This document shows positions 45,505-55,930 of a stretch of 64,000 nt of DNA, piece after piece. The position numbers and the translations under genes are program-made. The first letter of the stretch is position 1, and every line of letters begins with the position of its first letter. This DNA is from Metallyticus violacea. Lineage: Eukaryota > Arthropoda > Insecta > Mantodea > Metallyticidae. The notes under the pieces were generated by a model. That model was given only the letters and a program-made list of their open reading frames with translations. It was not told where the DNA came from and made no database searches. Location of the stretch: positions 42,427,501 through 42,491,500 of the forward strand of contig CM060842.1 in assembly GCA_030762175.1 (NCBI GenBank), written 5' to 3'.

Positions 45505-47370
45505 ACAACAATCTCTGACTTTGCTCCTAATTCAAGATATAATTTGTTAACCAAATTTTAATACTTTTATAATTTAAGTCAATTTTAAGAGTCTCAATGT
45601 TTCTACATAATTTTTATAAATAATAAAACTTTATACAAACGTGTGGACTAGTCTTAATTCCTTATTAATGATTTGGAAAGTTATTGCAATGGTGTCAGCT
45701 GGCTCTCGACAATCCTGTACTTCTGCACGCATAAAATGCACAAACTGACAGTAAAAGCTTCCGCAAAATGCAATAAATTCCGAAAACTAATAAAAAAGTT
45801 AAGACCGGCATAGGTTCAACCGCATTTAATGATGTAATCACGTTTTGTGTTTCCCAGATTTTCCTATATGCCTACTGAAACGTTAAATAAATATATAAAC
45901 GAAAGAACGTAATTTTGTTTCCGGCAAGCTAAGTTAAGAACCAGGTTTAACATCAAAGCCTTGTCAACCGATTTTAATGAATTCTTTGAGCAAATAGTTG
46001 ATACTGGAAAGGAAGATTCGTTATGAATCAAAATCCTATAAAAGGATCCGCGATCGCTTTCTGCAAGAAAATCTGAACAACCGCACAACATTTGTTTCAA
46101 TGAAATATTTTGACTAAGAGAAACAAAAGTGAATAACATTTAACAAAAAGAATCAAGTATCATGACATACAGAACTAAATGTGGCGAGAATACTGTGTAA
46201 ATGTGATTACTTATCGTGTTGCGAACATTCCAAGCTCCCTGCTGCATATTTGATTGACTTTCGACGAAAAACGAAAAATATTCTTTTGTTGAACACTTTT
46301 TTACGCATAATGAGCAGAGCCCCGAAGTTAAGCAAAATGTCTTTTCTATCAGGGTGGATATATTCAAGAGTCAGATAGGAATTGTCATGTTTCCGTACAT
46401 TTGGAGCCGGTAGAGCCAGTTTTTATTTTATCTGTTGCCTATTTTAAGGTTTAAACCCCACATTTTCTGTCTTTTTTTGAATAGTTATGGATTTTTTCTG
46501 TAATTATTTACGTATTTTTAAAAACACACTAAAATTTTCCATATTCCGAAGTGTAAAACTTATAAAAAATTAAATAGTATGCTCACCTCACAAAAATATC
46601 CATTCCAAACCTTGTTATACATTTATTTCATTTCAAGTAATCAAAAACTTTCTCTTCAAAGCATTCACGTAAGCTCTTTAAATTGCAGAATGTTCATTAG
46701 TGAAAGGAACGCATGATTAACTCGGGTATACGAATACCAGGAAACGGAATGATGGAGGCTTTAGTTTTGAATAGTCCTGACGAATGACCTTGTATCGATC
46801 TGCGCCAGACAATTCTAGGAACTGTGTGGTGGGGTAACTTTTCAGCTACATAAATGTAACAAACAATTGCAAGCGAGAAAAATGAGAGGGATACAAACTG
46901 TGCAATAAACTGTCCCTACAATGTGCACAGTACGGAAGTAAGAGAGATACTTACCTGATTCCTCTATAAAAACATAAACAAAATAGAAGTCGACCAAAAA
47001 TCACGGCGCAACTTTGATACCTTTAAACTCAGCTTGTTATTGCTTGCAACCAAGAAAAGTAATTTTAAGTATTTTAATTATGTGATAAAGATATTATTAA
47101 ATATCATAACACACCTATTTTCAATAATTATGAGTGATATTGCTCTCTGTTTTCACTTTTAATTCATGCCTATTGTAATTATATTTTTGCCTATTTTCAG
47201 TACTTTAAATACCTTTTTGCTTTCCTATTTTAACCAAAATAAATGCCTGAACTTGCAGGTCGTGATAATGAGTAATGGCAGGGTCAATCATGGTTTGAGA
47301 AACAATACAATAAAAAGTGACTTACTTTGAAATAGCAATAGCAATAGAGCAATGACCAGACCCCCATTCA
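45505..47370. other. Spacer, no supported gene
   Basis: The two adjoining minus-strand frames 45864-46139 and 46140-46367 carry no recognised domain. AT-rich throughout. Confidence 0.4.
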
Positions 47371-47632
47371 CCGCCACGGGTGGCCGAGGTTGTTAAGGAG
47401 CGGACTCGTGAGCGGAAGGTTGGACATCGAATCCCTACAGGCCCATCCTCCCTGATTCAGAGTTTTTCCAGGTTTTCCTCAGTCCTCACAAATGGCAAAT
47501 GCCGGGGATGTTCCCACTTAGGCCTGGAAGGCCTCCTTCCTTTAATTTTTTTTCCCCTTAATTTATCATTTCATGTATCATCAGTATCCACCGCCTGTGG
47601 TGCCTTAATAGTAAAATTGAGCGTTAAACACT
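47371..47632 (+). repeat. SINE-B copy 4, full length
   Basis: Head CGCCACGGGTGGCCGAGGTT then GTTAAGGAGCGGACTCGTGA, the clearest tRNA-Leu/Ser-like head of the family. It is followed by a B-box-like ATCGAATCCC, the body and the tail AAATTGAGCGTTAAACAC. Its last 45 bp are the outer part of the left arm of the palindrome 47587-47922. The plus-strand frame 47380-47634 is simply this repeat. Confidence 0.9.
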
Positions 47633-47922
47633 AATAAAAACAATACTACATTCAATTTTCACTTATTTTTAATATAAACTGTTTGATTTCCTTCATCCCT
47701 GTTTTATTTATGACAGTATACATATAATATATATTATAAATATATTATAATATAAATAATATATATTATATGTATTATATATGTATATATACTGTCATAA
47801 ATAAAACAGGGCTGAAGGAAATCAAACAGTTTATGTTAAAGATAAGTGACAATTGAATGTAGTCGTTTTTTTTATTAGTGTTTAACGCTCAATTTTACTA
47901 CTAAGATACCACAGGCGGTGGA
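47587..47922. repeat. 336-bp near-perfect palindrome built on a SINE-B tail
   Basis: The left arm runs from TCCACCGCCTGTGG at 47587 and the right arm ends CCACAGGCGGTGGA at 47922, with the centre near 47754 and almost no spacer. Within the arms, TGATTTCCTTCATCCCTG (left) faces CAGGGCTGAAGGAAATCA (right), and TTTATTTATGACAGTATA faces TATACTGTCATAAATAAA. A few mismatches and a small T-run length difference are the only departures. Both outer ends are the 3' end of SINE-B: complete on the left (copy 4), only about 45 bp on the right, where the sequence passes into CA/TA repeats. The centre is AT-only and itself self-complementary. Confidence 0.93.
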
Positions 47923-47989
47923 CACACACACATATATATATATATATAATTTTATATAAAAATAACCGAACACCAACCAGCTAACATTA

Positions 47990-48040
<51 letters not shown>
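47922..48040 (+). repeat. (CA)n/(TA)n microsatellites
   Basis: A short CA tract turns into TA repeats (to about 47949). A 40-bp non-repetitive piece follows, then a second TA array of about 45 bp (47993-48040). Confidence 0.92.
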
Positions 48041-48043
<3 letters not shown>

Positions 48044-48679
48044 CCCCTATTCTAATACAACTTTTAAAAAAGTACAAATAAAAATATAAACAAACCTCTC
48101 ATATAAACATTTACAATAACAAAAGCAAGGTAAAAAAAACACAATAAATAATTTGAAATCAAAGGAGCATTTAAATAAACAGCTCTGCAGCGCAATGTCT
48201 CCTAGCTAATCCTTTGCTTAATAGTTCCGTGACCTTGAGCTCCATTCATGCGGCACTTCAGTTGGGAGCTAGAAGCCGATATCTGAGATCACGTTTACTA
48301 TACCCAGTACGGATTTGAATTAGCAGCAACGTGCAGCAGTTAAGTTCTGTTTTCTGCTGGACAAAAACAAAAATAGTACTACTCAAACCTTGGAAATGGT
48401 GTAGACTATTTATGTCATTGTCCGTTATATAACTGCAGACATTGTTAACACTATGCATTACTATTGTGACTTATAGAAGGCGCTACTGAAGAGAGAAATT
48501 GCCGAGAAGCAACAAATTCTTGCCAGAATGGGATGGACCTTATACCAGACAATGCACCCGCTTGTTGAGCTCTCGCAACTCATTTATGAGGGAATTTGAA
48601 TGAAATAAAATAATAAAATTAGTTCAGAAGACAAGAACCTCATTGGGCAGGTTCTTTCAGAAAGTTAGCAGAACTGTGG

Positions 48680-48680
<1 letters not shown>
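48041..48680. other. Spacer, nothing recognised
   Basis: The frame 48258-48458 (minus) has no domain; no repeat signature was seen. Confidence 0.4.

Positions 48681-48682
<2 letters not shown>

Positions 48683-48740
<58 letters not shown>
48683..48740 (+). repeat. (CT)n microsatellite
   Basis: About 29 uninterrupted CT units abut the 3' end of SINE-B copy 5. The array may have grown from the SINE tail or been the insertion target. Confidence 0.95.
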
Positions 48741-48742
<2 letters not shown>

Positions 48743-48987
48743 GAGGCACCACAGGCGATGAATACTGGTGATACATGAGATGAAATGATATGTTGGAAAA
48801 GAATTTTTTTTTTAAAGGAAACATTCCAGGCCGATGTTTAGGTACCTCCCCGGCATTTGCGATTTATGAGGACTGAGGAAAAATCTGGAAAAAACTCCAG
48901 TCAGGAAAGATGGTCCTGGCGGGATTAGAACACCAGACCTCCCGCTCACGAGTCCGCGCCTTAACGACCCCGGCCACCCGTGACGGT
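48741..48987 (-). repeat. SINE-B copy 5
   Basis: Minus-strand head CGTCACGGGTGGCCGGGGTC then GTTAAGGCGCGGACTCGTGA, a B-box altered to GGTGTTCTAATCCCGCC, and a normal body. The extreme 3' tail (AAAACGGGCGTTAAACAC) is replaced by the CT array. Confidence 0.9.
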
Positions 48988-49073
48988 ACTATAGAGCTAG
49001 AATAGAGAAGGAAATAACTGTAAAAACAGTTAAATCATTATGAACAGAGTAAATAAGTATAATATGAACTGTT

Positions 49074-49271
49074 GGGAGCTGGAGAGATGACTAATCAGCC
49101 TAGCTCGAGGAATTTGCTCACATCGCAACTATTTATGCGTTCGTTAACGCAATGAGAATGGGCCAAATCTTAAGTATTTGAATAGATGATACACATGCAG
49201 TGCGTAATGTTTTACTTGCCAGATAAAGCCTTCTTTCCTCGCATACGTCGCTAGTCATCTCTCCGGCTCCC
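49074..49271. mobile_element. MITE-like element with 20-bp terminal inverted repeats
   Basis: GGGAGCTGGAGAGATGACTA at 49074-49093 is the reverse complement of 49252-49271 with one mismatch. About 160 bp of non-coding DNA lie between. The size and ends fit a miniature inverted-repeat element of about 200 bp. No target-site duplication could be fixed, and no autonomous partner was recognised. Confidence 0.55.
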
Positions 49272-49438
49272 TGCAGTACCTATATGCCTTATAATACTGT
49301 AGTTAAAAGTGAATATATAATGGCTTACGATACAATCTACTACTTAAACGGAATATAATACGACAAATTAAAGATCATAGGATTGCATCCGTATTTGAGA
49401 TCAATGTAGGGAATCCCTGCCCTAGTAGGAGGCCTATT

Positions 49439-49708
49439 TTTTTTTTTTTTTGAGTAGTGTTTAACGCCCGTTTTCACTACTGAGGCACCACAGGCGGTGG
49501 ACACTGATGATACATGAAATGAAATGATAAATTGGGAAAGGATATTTTTTTTTTTTTTTTAAGGAAGGAAGCGTTCCAGGCCTAAGTTTAGGTACCTCCC
49601 CGGCATTTGCCAGTTATGAAGACTGAGGAAAACCTGGAAAAAACCCCAGTCAGGGAGGACGGTCCTGCGCGGGATTCGAACCGCAGACCTCCCGCTCACG
49701 AGTCCGTG
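49439..49708 (-). repeat. SINE-B copy 6, 5'-truncated, with perfect target duplication
   Basis: The direct repeat AGGAGGCCTATT lies at 49427-49438 and 49709-49720. The insert carries the complete 3' end (GTGTTTAACGCCCG in reverse) and body but stops in the head after CGGACTCGTGAGCGGGAGG, so the first 30 bp of the tRNA-like part are missing. Two long T runs (49437-49451 and 49545-49560 on the plus strand) mark its tail and middle. The perfect duplication suggests a fairly recent insertion. Confidence 0.92.
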
Positions 49709-49722
49709 AGGAGGCCTATTGA

Positions 49723-49878
49723 TCTTATGGGATCACGGTATTTATTTATTCATTCATTGTTTTGAATGCCCTCGTATATGCATTTTTCTGCATTTCAAAA
49801 CATCTGGAAGTAAACAGCAATGGCACCTGTTATTTGTGTAGGAACTCTACTGACCTTCGCCGGGATTCGATTCAATAT
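49723..49878 (+). repeat. 156-bp unit U, copy 1
   Basis: Begins TCTTATGGGATCACGG and ends CGGGATTCGATTCAATAT. The same unit occurs in reverse at 52737-52893 with high similarity, including TGCCCTCGTATATGCAT, GGCACCTGTTATTTGTG and AGGAACTCTACTG. It starts 3 bp after the target duplication of SINE-B copy 6. No terminal inverted repeats were seen. An anonymous frame (49820-50077) starts inside it. Confidence 0.85.
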
Positions 49879-52150
49879 TAACTATTTCAGTACACACTTC
49901 GGCATCAGGACCGTAATTACAGTTCATCTTATGACCCTATATTATCAAAACATTGCACAATTATCCTATCTCATAAACAAAGGAGAACACTGCGATGTCA
50001 AAAGTCACACGGTCTCACATAAAGCAGCATGGCCTCAGCAAACAACCTGGATCAAAGCTACGCAAACATATAACTAGCTACAATTATGCAACAATGAGCA
50101 TAAAGCCCGCAATGAAAAATTCAACTTAGTTCCCTCACTTGCAACATTCCTGTGTTTGCAACCCAGCAGACTGTTCTGTCGCTTGCGTTTATCATGCTGC
50201 TTTGAGGTCTCAATATACATGGTACATATTATAAATAAATAACTCGTTAAGCTAGTTCCAGCACCACTGCCTGCATTTACACTCATTATGGTGTCGAAAA
50301 GCCCATTTTTGAATAACCCAGAGATCGACAAATCAGCAGATACAGCCGCATCAAACATAATCTTAGCCTGGCAAACTCAAATGGAAATTCATACGGTGGC
50401 TAACTTCGTCAATGCTACACATTCGCAATGAGCGAGTGGGGGCATGGACAGAACAACTAATGTTGCGGTCGGTTCCAAATTTACGAATCAAAAGCGTTGG
50501 GACGGGGTAGCGATACAGACTTTGTATTGGATTACGCCACTGCAGTCGCCGTAAGTGCCGACAATAATGGCTCGCTATTATACATAGCTTTGTTGCCCGT
50601 GATCCACAAAGCTTTCACAGCAAAGTGGTTCGTCCATCATTGTTAAAACATTGAGCGTCATTTGTAAGTGCATTCACTAACCCGTTGCACACGTAATGTT
50701 GGTGCTGCCATCTGCTTTTCTCGCACGCATTCCATCTCCAGAAACCCAAATATCCGGGGCAAATATTTCATCCAAGTGCACAGAAATTGCCCTTATTATT
50801 TTAGGACCAGTAGGGTTCCTCACGTCTGGCTTTAATCAACAAGAGCATACACAAGTAATTAATTTCCTTCATCGCTCAGGAGATGTACAGAAGCCAGCAT
50901 AAAGAACTAAAAGCATGTTTAAAAAAGTAGCTCTTATCACATACCTTTTCATAATTATATACTTAAAGTAAAGCGATAATGCACCAACTCAAACAATACT
51001 AGATCAAATTCGTCCAATATTCTACATAATATTAACTAATTATAACTGTTTCATAGCTAACATTAGCTACAAAATCAATTATTGCATTCGATAATACTAA
51101 CTTGTTCTAAAATATATGGAATTAAGTTTCTGAAATATATTCAATATTTTTACTGCTCACCCATTTCCTTCTGATAATATAAAAATATTTTCTCGGTATT
51201 AGTAACAATTTAGTCTTTTCAGCTTGTGCTAAAATATCTTGCGGTAAAGCCGCCTTCCGTAACATTAACAATAAACGAACTAAATAATGTCCATCGATAC
51301 GACGTCATAAGTATAAAAAAGGAGGCAATAATTTCAAATTGCCAAATACGTTTTGAAATAGTACATTTTCATTTGCAGCAGACTTGAAATGCATATAATA
51401 ATTTTGTAGAAATGCATTTGTCACAAATTTTTCAAAAATAATAAATGTTTTTCTAAAACTTTTAAAATGTGAATTGGAGTGTACGGGAATTTTCTCACAA
51501 ACACTTCACTTTTAATTTGTAGCGTTAAGTATGCATTGCTTTAAACAAATCTATATATAAACAAAGGTTAAGCGCAGTTTTCGATAGTAGCTGAATAAAC
51601 GTTCTTAAAAACCCAGTTTTAAAAATATTTTAGTTCCTACATTTTATGAATAGTTTCAGAACACTAAGATTATGCACAATTCACTTTTCATATGGACCCT
51701 TTTTCACCTTCTCAAGTATTTTACTCTTGAGACTCTGTTTCGTTTTCTTTGAAGGTTAGATGACAATTCCTAAACATGTCTCATGAGTTTCTCACTGTAG
51801 TTTGCTGGCACAGGGAGATGTCCCCCCCCCCCTACTTTCTATTGGATCTTTTAGAGCAATGAAACAGAACTTCAATATTATCTGACATGATTGCAATGTA
51901 GTATTTAATGTCAGTTTTGTTATTATTAATCTTGAGTTTCAGAGTTCAATAATGCGAAGCCTATGTTCCTCAAGATATTAGTAAGAATCTGCAAGAAGGT
52001 TGACTGATTCTGAAGGCATAACAAACATTACTTTGGCAACTACCTGTTTCTGTGAATCATCTCACTGCTTTCGGTTACGTCTTCATTATCAAACAACACT
52101 TCGCTACAGCAGTAAACCACAAGTTGCTGATTCCTGGCCATTCCTACATG
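49879..52150. other. Spacer, no supported gene
   Basis: Frames 49820-50077 (plus), 50074-50358 (minus) and 50696-50902 (plus) are not recognised. The part 50430-50760 is less AT-rich and repeat-free. A run of ten C occurs at about 51824-51833. Confidence 0.4.
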
Positions 52151-52504
52151 AAATGCGAACAAGATATTTTGCTTAATTGAAATATCAGCAGTATGTGTTT
52201 ATACCAAATGACAAAATTTATCTCCCTCTCACACGCTCTGAAACCCAACATGTACAGTTATTACCACTGCACCGAACATCACTTCATTCATCATCGTTCA
52301 ACGTCACTGCCCGTCCCTGGAATGCATTGCCATGGAATGTCAGAGGCTGCCAAACTTTAGGAGCATTTCATAAGAAAACTTTTAATATTATTACAAGTAA
52401 TCGATTGCTCTAGATTTAGAATTCTTATGATACAATACAGATATTTATTTGTATTATCCTGCTGTAGAATAATTCATTCTATTACTGTTTTTTACATATT
52501 CGTA

Positions 52505-52945
52505 AGATTTTTAATAGTGTTTAACGCCCGTTTTTACTACTGAGGAATCACAGGCGGTGGACACTGTAATGTAACTGATAATGGTCTTGAAAATATAGGG
52601 CCATAAGATGCATTGAACTATAAGTTTTTTAAAGAATGAAACGTTCCGGGACTGAGATGACCTGGAATAAAAATTCAGTCAGGGAGTACGGTCTTGTCGG
52701 GATTCGAACCCCAGACCTTCCGCTCACGAGTCCTTGATATTGAATCGAATCCCGGCGAAGACCAGTAGAGTTCCTGCACAAATAACAGGTGCCATTGATG
52801 TTTACTTCCAGGTGTTGTGAAATGCAGCAAGATGCATATACGAGGGCATTTAAAACGATGAATGAATAAATAAATATCGTGAGCCCATAAGAAAGAAATT
52901 CTTCTTAGGTCCGCGCCTTAACGATCTCCGCTACCCGTGGCGGTT
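52505..52945 (-). repeat. SINE-B copy 7, itself interrupted
   Basis: The tail and part of the body lie at 52505-52733 (GTGTTTAACGCCCG in reverse, a 3' body altered from AACTGATAATGGTC on, B-box GGGGTTCGAATCCC). The sequence then breaks after CACGAGTCC, and the head resumes at 52909 with GTCCGCGCCTTAACGATCTC then CGCTACCCGTGGCGG. The 175 bp between belong to unit U. GTCC is repeated on both sides of the break. Confidence 0.88.
52734..52908 (-). repeat. Unit U, copy 2, inserted in SINE-B copy 7
   Basis: The reverse complement of 49723-49878 occupies 52737-52893. The insertion as a whole is 175 bp and is flanked by GTCC (52730-52733 and 52909-52912), which fits a 4-bp target duplication. About 15 bp at its right end (AATTCTTCTTAG) are absent from copy 1. 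Confidence 0.85.
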
Positions 52946-53220
52946 TAACAAGTTGATATGTGTACAAATTGTCATTGTTGGTGCTTGTGGTGTTATTATT
53001 GTTCATTTAATATTTTTCACTGTCTATGTTTATGTATTAGTATTTATTTATTTATATATGTTAAGTTTTAGATTGGTTTATATGTGTACAAGTATTGCCC
53101 ATGTTACTGTCAATGTTGTAATATCGCTGCTATAATTTAGTGTAATTATAATTAGATTGGTTGAGCGGAAGAGCTCAAACGACCTTGACTCCACCAGATA
53201 AATAAATAAATAAATAGACA

Positions 53221-54410
53221 ATGTGCCTAGGTAATGTAAACAAATGATAAAAGTACGCGATTACATTTTAAGAAAGAAATGTGCTTAGGACTAGATGGCA
53301 ATGAGAACCAACGCTGAAAGATACCGTCAAATACTCAACGAGAACTATGAACCAATAAAATAAAACGCTGGCAGCGACTACGAAGAGTGGACGAAGATAA
53401 ATTACCGGTTAAAAGACAGAAAGCTGAAAACACATGAAAGGAAAGAAGAAAAAAAAAGTTTAGCGCATTGCATGAACAGACGGGGCTGCTAAAAGTCTGA
53501 AAAGAAAGGACAAAAAGAGAAACCTACTAGGTCATGTGCAGAAAGAACATTTTGTGTGTTAGTTTTCCTGAGTACTCTTTGCAACTATAATTTGCAAGTG
53601 TATCTTCGATACATATGTCGTTGCCCAGATTTGCAATTAGAACACAATGACCTATTGTTGACTGGTAATATGCAAATATAAAATAATTGGGGATCATGAA
53701 AAAAGTATTATTTGAGAATTATATTGGTCAATTCTGATAATTTGGAGATTAGCCTTTTCAGATTATGTTTCTTTTTCTTAGTTGCATTCTACATCTGTTT
53801 GTATTTCAAATTGCACTTACTTTCTGCTACACTGTAGATGTTTACATAAAGAACATTTAAATAAGGATTGTATTCAAGTTGAAAAAACACAATTAACTAT
53901 AAAATATATGCATTCGTTTACATGGTGGCCTGCACATTATATTTTTCTCGCACAATCATTTGTTTTTAACTAGGATTAGACATGCAAAATATTCTGCTCA
54001 GATGCACTCCTATCAGTGAGGCTTATGTCAGTTTCAGGAAAAATCGTTCATGTCCACTGATCAAGTTGGCATCCCAGTTACACCAATCTCCCATTTTGTT
54101 CCCCTTTAGTAATTTACAGTTGGTCGCGTTTCAAAAAATCTGTTAACCTATTTCATACCCGCAAAATCAGAAATGTTTATTAAATACACACAAATGATGA
54201 ATGATACCTAAAAATGCGATAAAACAAAGCAAGATGAACTCTTACATCTTATCTATCTTAACTATCCTTCCCTCTCTCTCTTCTGAGATATTTTGTACCA
54301 GACGATAGAATCAATGATAATTCAATCGAATGAGTTCAGTGGATTTCGCTGCCTAAGTTTCCAAGTATTTACCTTGAGAACTGAATGAAAACTCCTGAAA
54401 AACCCGCGAT
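53221..54410. other. Spacer, nothing recognised
   Basis: Short anonymous frames only (for example 53782-53973). Confidence 0.4.
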
Positions 54411-54486
54411 CAGATAACCCCACAGGGAATCGAACCCTAACTCGCTGGTAACCAGTGTAAATACTTCCACTAGACTACCGCTGTGC
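54411..54486 (-). repeat. tRNA-like SINE head
   Basis: The minus strand from 54486: GCACAGCGGTAGTCTAGTGG (A-box-like), then GCTGGTTACCAGCG-like sequence and the B-box GGGTTCGATTCCC with a paired T-arm (AGGG/CCCT). The anticodon loop is too short and the acceptor stem does not pair. A body with TTTTCAGGAGTTTTCATTC may follow down to about 54365. Confidence 0.5.
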
Positions 54487-55059
54487 ATTACCATTTATTT
54501 ATAAATGCTAGTGTTAAAAAGACGCTATTTTGACACGTTAGCTTAACCTTAAAAATTAGTCATGTTTTCATGTCCACTACAGTGTCAACTGCATGCCTTA
54601 ATATTAACGTCTAGAACTGACGACACCCTCTCTATCTGCCAATCCGTCCCCCAGTCTCTCTCTCTTTCAAATCGCAGCTTTGCTCGGCGGAGTTAAGGAT
54701 CTGGTCGAAAAAGACGAACAGACACAAAAGAGAGTGACAGTCGAATTCAATTTTAGACCTTCCCAGAAAACACCGCACAATTTTTGAAGAAACCACCTCA
54801 GAATTTTCTACAAATAGGAACGGTACATGGGTACGCTTGAAGCGAGGAAACAACTGCTGTGCTTGCTTCAGGTCATGTAAGCAAGATCTGACACAAATCA
54901 GAACGGAAATCGGGATGTCATGTAGCACGATGAAGAAAAGTTTGGGAGAAAAAAAAAAGTTCATCGCTAGAAGTTGCAAGTTCTTCACAATTTGAAGAAT
55001 CAAGATACCCTCGGGAAAGATGAAGCAAAACTTTCCTCCTGTTAAAAACAAAGATGATT
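54487..55059. other. Spacer with an anonymous 139-codon frame
   Basis: The minus-strand frame 54632-55051 is rich in Leu, Phe and Cys with no domain recognised. Its N-terminal end abuts the mariner relic, so it may include decayed transposon sequence. Confidence 0.35.
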
Positions 55060-55930
55060 GTTGTTGACGTGGTGCAGCTTATAGCAAACACGCCATCTTC
55101 TATGAAACATCTGTCAATTGAGGAATGTACGAGAGTGCTTCGATAAGCAACTTGCTTTGATATTAAAGAGGACAAGCTCAGTCTTGCACCGTGTTTTATT
55201 TTTCTGCGTGGTCCTCACGAAATCAACTCACTTGATCCAGCGTTACTCTGGGTTTGCTAGAAACGTTTTGGGTTTTGGGAACTGTGGTAATTTGAAAGAG
55301 GGAGGTCAAATGAACAGAGTAGATGCGGAAGCATTTCAAATCGTAATTCAGTCATTTCATCCTGAGCTGTGTGACTTAAACGCGCTGTCATGGTGAAATC
55401 TTCTTTGTGGCCTTTCCCAGAAGTTTTTTCCGCGATCGCTGTCTTCAGTCTCTCCAAAATTGAGTTTAACATTCTACAGTAATGGGGTTTTCCTTTTCAA
55501 GATGAACAGAATTCTTATGCTTACAAAAAAAGCTGAAGTAATCAACTTTTCAGCGAATGGAACCATTTCGCCTATTTCGAAGCCGGTTGCGATCCACTGC
55601 AATTTCGTTGCCGGTGTATAGTAGTGAATCCATGGAATTACAAAATAGGCACCACAGGCGTAAAAATAGGTTGAATCCTTCTTTTAAAAAGTATAATGAA
55701 CTTTATCGATGATTTCTGGTCTCTTAGTCAATTTTGGAGCTCCAGGATATGGTGCGTCTTCTGTGCTTCTTCTGTCAAGCATAAACTCGAATGGTTTCAT
55801 AGGAAGGCCATGTATCATCCAATGTAGAAAAAAAATTGAATCACACAAAGAATTCCAATCTTTTAAATGTTTCACTGTCGCTCGAAACACTTGTTTTAAA
55901 CAAAAGCCAATGAATTAGTGTCAGAATGAC
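55060..55930 (-). pseudogene. Mariner transposase, lineage 4
   Basis: Minus strand. RRSTEDAPYPGAPKLTKRPE then IIDKVHYTF (frame 55684-55890) is the linker and second HTH of a mariner transposase. After a deletion of the rest of the HTH, WIHYYTPATKLQWIATGFEI (about 55560-55635) follows the first Asp block. The frame 55257-55472 reads MLNSILERLKTAIAEKTSGK then FTMTARLSHTAQDEMTELRF; the HHDNARPHTA block is damaged. EMLPHLLCSFDLPLSNYH covers the damaged third block. Remnants of the C-terminus reach about 55060. No terminal repeats were recognised. The plus-strand frames here are shadows. Confidence 0.75.

Larger units (their letters stand above)
52177..53217 (+). pseudogene. 3' end of a second type of LINE, interrupted by SINE-B copy 7
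   Basis: The frame 52177-52413 reads LPLHRTSLHSSSFNVTARPW then NALPWNVRGCQTLGAFHKK. This is the typical last part of the ORF2 protein of Jockey/CR1-type LINEs, where a region of the type LP-RT...SF...WN-LP...F follows the reverse transcriptase. A 3' untranslated part follows and ends GATTGGTTGAGCGGAAGAGC, ACCTTGACTCCACCAGATAA and five TAAA units (53198-53217), the usual short-tandem tail of such LINEs. The SINE at about 52505-52945 splits this 3' part. Upstream reverse-transcriptase motifs were not recognised, so the copy is 5'-truncated. Confidence 0.6.

Noticed and set aside
46310..46375. Possible 5S rRNA-like sequence (CCCGAAGTTAAGCA)
   Set aside because: Only a short match to the internal control region; the surrounding bases do not follow 5S rRNA.
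47380..47634. 85-codon plus-strand frame
   Set aside because: It lies wholly within SINE-B copy 4; its peptide is repeat-derived.
54411..54486. Functional tRNA gene
   Set aside because: The T-arm and B-box are good, but the acceptor stem does not pair and the anticodon loop is too short; a SINE head fits better.
54632..55051. 139-codon minus-strand frame as a membrane protein
   Set aside because: Leu/Phe-rich stretches suggested membrane segments, but charged residues break them and no family was recognised.
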